A stretch of 27,559 bases of DNA from CAYFVR01 sp046541515 (GTDB lineage Bacteria > Desulfobacterota > Desulfobacteria > Desulfobacterales > Desulfococcaceae), in assembly GCA_046541515.1 (NCBI GenBank), contig JBKHDD010000047.1, forward strand, positions 1 through 27,559. Reading direction: 5' to 3'. Numbering within the stretch: position 1 is the first letter of the stretch; every line of letters begins with the position of its first letter. A model generated the notes under the pieces. The model ran no database searches, was not told the DNA's origin, and saw only the letters and a program-made list of their open reading frames with translations. Below, one piece after another: positions 26,670-27,559 of this stretch. The position numbers and the translations under genes were made by a program.

Positions 26670-27559
26670 ATGACGATTTCCTTGGTGATTATGGCGGCGG
26701 GGCGGGGCAGCCGGTACGGCGGGTTGAAGCAGCTCGATCCGATTGGGCCGTCCGGCGAAACGCTTTTGGAATATGCGCTCTTCGACGCCCGGCGGGCCGG
26801 GTTTGAACGGGCGGTGTTGGTGATTCGTGCGGAGACGGAAGAAGCGTTCCGGGAGCGGTTGTTGGCTCGAATTTCAGACGCTTTTCCCGTCTCCCTGGCG
26901 TTTCAGAAACCAGCCGGCTCTCAAAACCGCGAAAAGCCATGGGGAACGGGCCATGCCGTTCTGGCCGCCGCAAATTCCGTGGACGGCCCCTTCGCCCTTT
27001 GCAACGCGGATGATTTTTATGGCCCGGAAGCGTTCCAAATTCTCTCGGATTCCATACGGAGTTTTCCGTTGGCCGAAACCGATTTCGCCCTGGTCGGTTA
27101 TCCCCTTCGAGAAACCCTTTCGACGGAGGGGCCGGTTTCCCGTGCGGTTTGCCAGACGGACAAGGACGGATTTCTCACCGGGCTTGCGGAGCATGTTGGG
27201 ATCGCCTTGGGGCGAGGTCAAGCGGGCGACCCTATTCAATCCTTCCGGGGCCACCGGCCGGTCTCGCTTCAAGGCGACGAGACGGTCACCATGAACCTGT
27301 GGGGATTTACGCCGGCGGTTTTCCCATTGCTGAAAGACCGCTTCCAACGTTTTTTGGACCGGTTGGGCGATTCTCCGGATGCGGAGTTCTTCCTTCCGGA
27401 CGCGGTGGGCGGCATGGTTCGAAAGGGCGAGGCCCGGGTCCGGGTGCGTTCCGGCGGCCGGGGCTGGTTTGGGCTGACCCATCCGGGAGACCGGACGCGG
27501 GCGGTCCAACGGCTGGCGGAATTGACGGTTCAAGGCGTCTATCCAAGCCCCCTTTGGCC
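26670..27559 (+). CDS. Sugar-phosphate nucleotidyltransferase-like protein (3' end beyond window)
   Basis: At least 296 residues are visible from the ATG at 26670, preceded by a G-rich site (GGGGTAGG). It opens with the nucleotidyltransferase signature MAAGRGSRYGGLKQLDPIG (the G-x-G-x-R loop and a Lys for the phosphates). The metal-binding Asp lies in LCNADDFYG and the substrate part includes TMNLWGFTP. The family (NTP_transferase, COG1208-like) couples a nucleotide to a phosphorylated sugar or similar compound for cell-envelope or storage chemistry; the substrate is unknown. Members of this subfamily are about 300 residues, so only a few residues should be missing. Confidence 0.85.
   Translation, partial: MTISLVIMAAGRGSRYGGLKQLDPIGPSGETLLEYALFDARRAGFERAVLVIRAETEEAFRERLLARISDAFPVSLAFQKPAGSQNREKPWGTGHAVLAAANSVDGPFALCNADDFYGPEAFQILSDSIRSFPLAETDFALVGYPLRETLSTEGPVSRAVCQTDKDGFLTGLAEHVGIALGRGQAGDPIQSFRGHRPVSLQGDETVTMNLWGFTPAVFPLLKDRFQRFLDRLGDSPDAEFFLPDAVGGMVRKGEARVRVRSGGRGWFGLTHPGDRTRAVQRLAELTVQGVYPSPLW

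Overview
The window is GC-rich, densely coded bacterial chromosome with GGAG-type ribosome binding sites and occasional GTG/TTG starts. A signal-peptide solute-binding protein beside a two-transmembrane hybrid histidine kinase, a probable sigma-54 promoter, a corrinoid-linked methyltransferase beside a CbiR-type cobamide phosphodiesterase, and a DUF29 relic suggest a Gram-negative environmental bacterium (Desulfobacterota or another proteobacterial-type lineage). The sequence alone does not fix the phylum. I saw no rRNA, tRNA, CRISPR array or intact insertion sequence.

Left accessory part (1-5900), all on the minus strand. A large CHAT-protease/STAND-NTPase protein runs off the left edge, so only its first 860 residues are visible. 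An alpha/beta hydrolase of the DUF900 type lies upstream of it, and further upstream is an AAA-ATPase/PD-(D/E)XK protein. A 150-bp element with near-perfect terminal inverted repeats separates the hydrolase from the CHAT gene.

Core metabolism (6148-10918, plus strand). A full-length glutamate synthase large subunit follows a probable sigma-54 promoter, with an AT-rich inverted repeat further upstream at enhancer distance.

Scar region (10989-12757). A DUF29 gene is broken by a 123-bp insertion. It is followed by a hairpin repeat, a truncated second copy of the nearby RNA methyltransferase gene, and an AT-richer orphan DEDDh exonuclease gene.

Long minus-strand block (22803 down to 12859). In transcription order it holds a solute-binding protein and a hybrid sensor kinase with abutting stop and start codons, a CbiR-like phosphodiesterase, an AcsE-like methyltetrahydrofolate methyltransferase, a radical SAM protein, transketolase and an RlmL-type methyltransferase with a long basic disordered N-terminus.

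Metal and stress part (25834 down to 23061). A WrbA-like flavodoxin lies upstream of a two-gene unit: a small Cys-rich membrane protein whose stop codon overlaps the GTG start of a P1B-type metal ATPase lacking its own metal-binding domain. A promoter with operator-like dyads precedes this unit, and a strong terminator follows it. The right end holds an orphan HigA-type antitoxin and, on the plus strand, a nucleotidyltransferase cut by the window edge.

A GTAGGGGC-type palindromic repeat recurs at 2745-2894, 11602-11626 and 25984-26038, at or near the rearranged or accessory segments.
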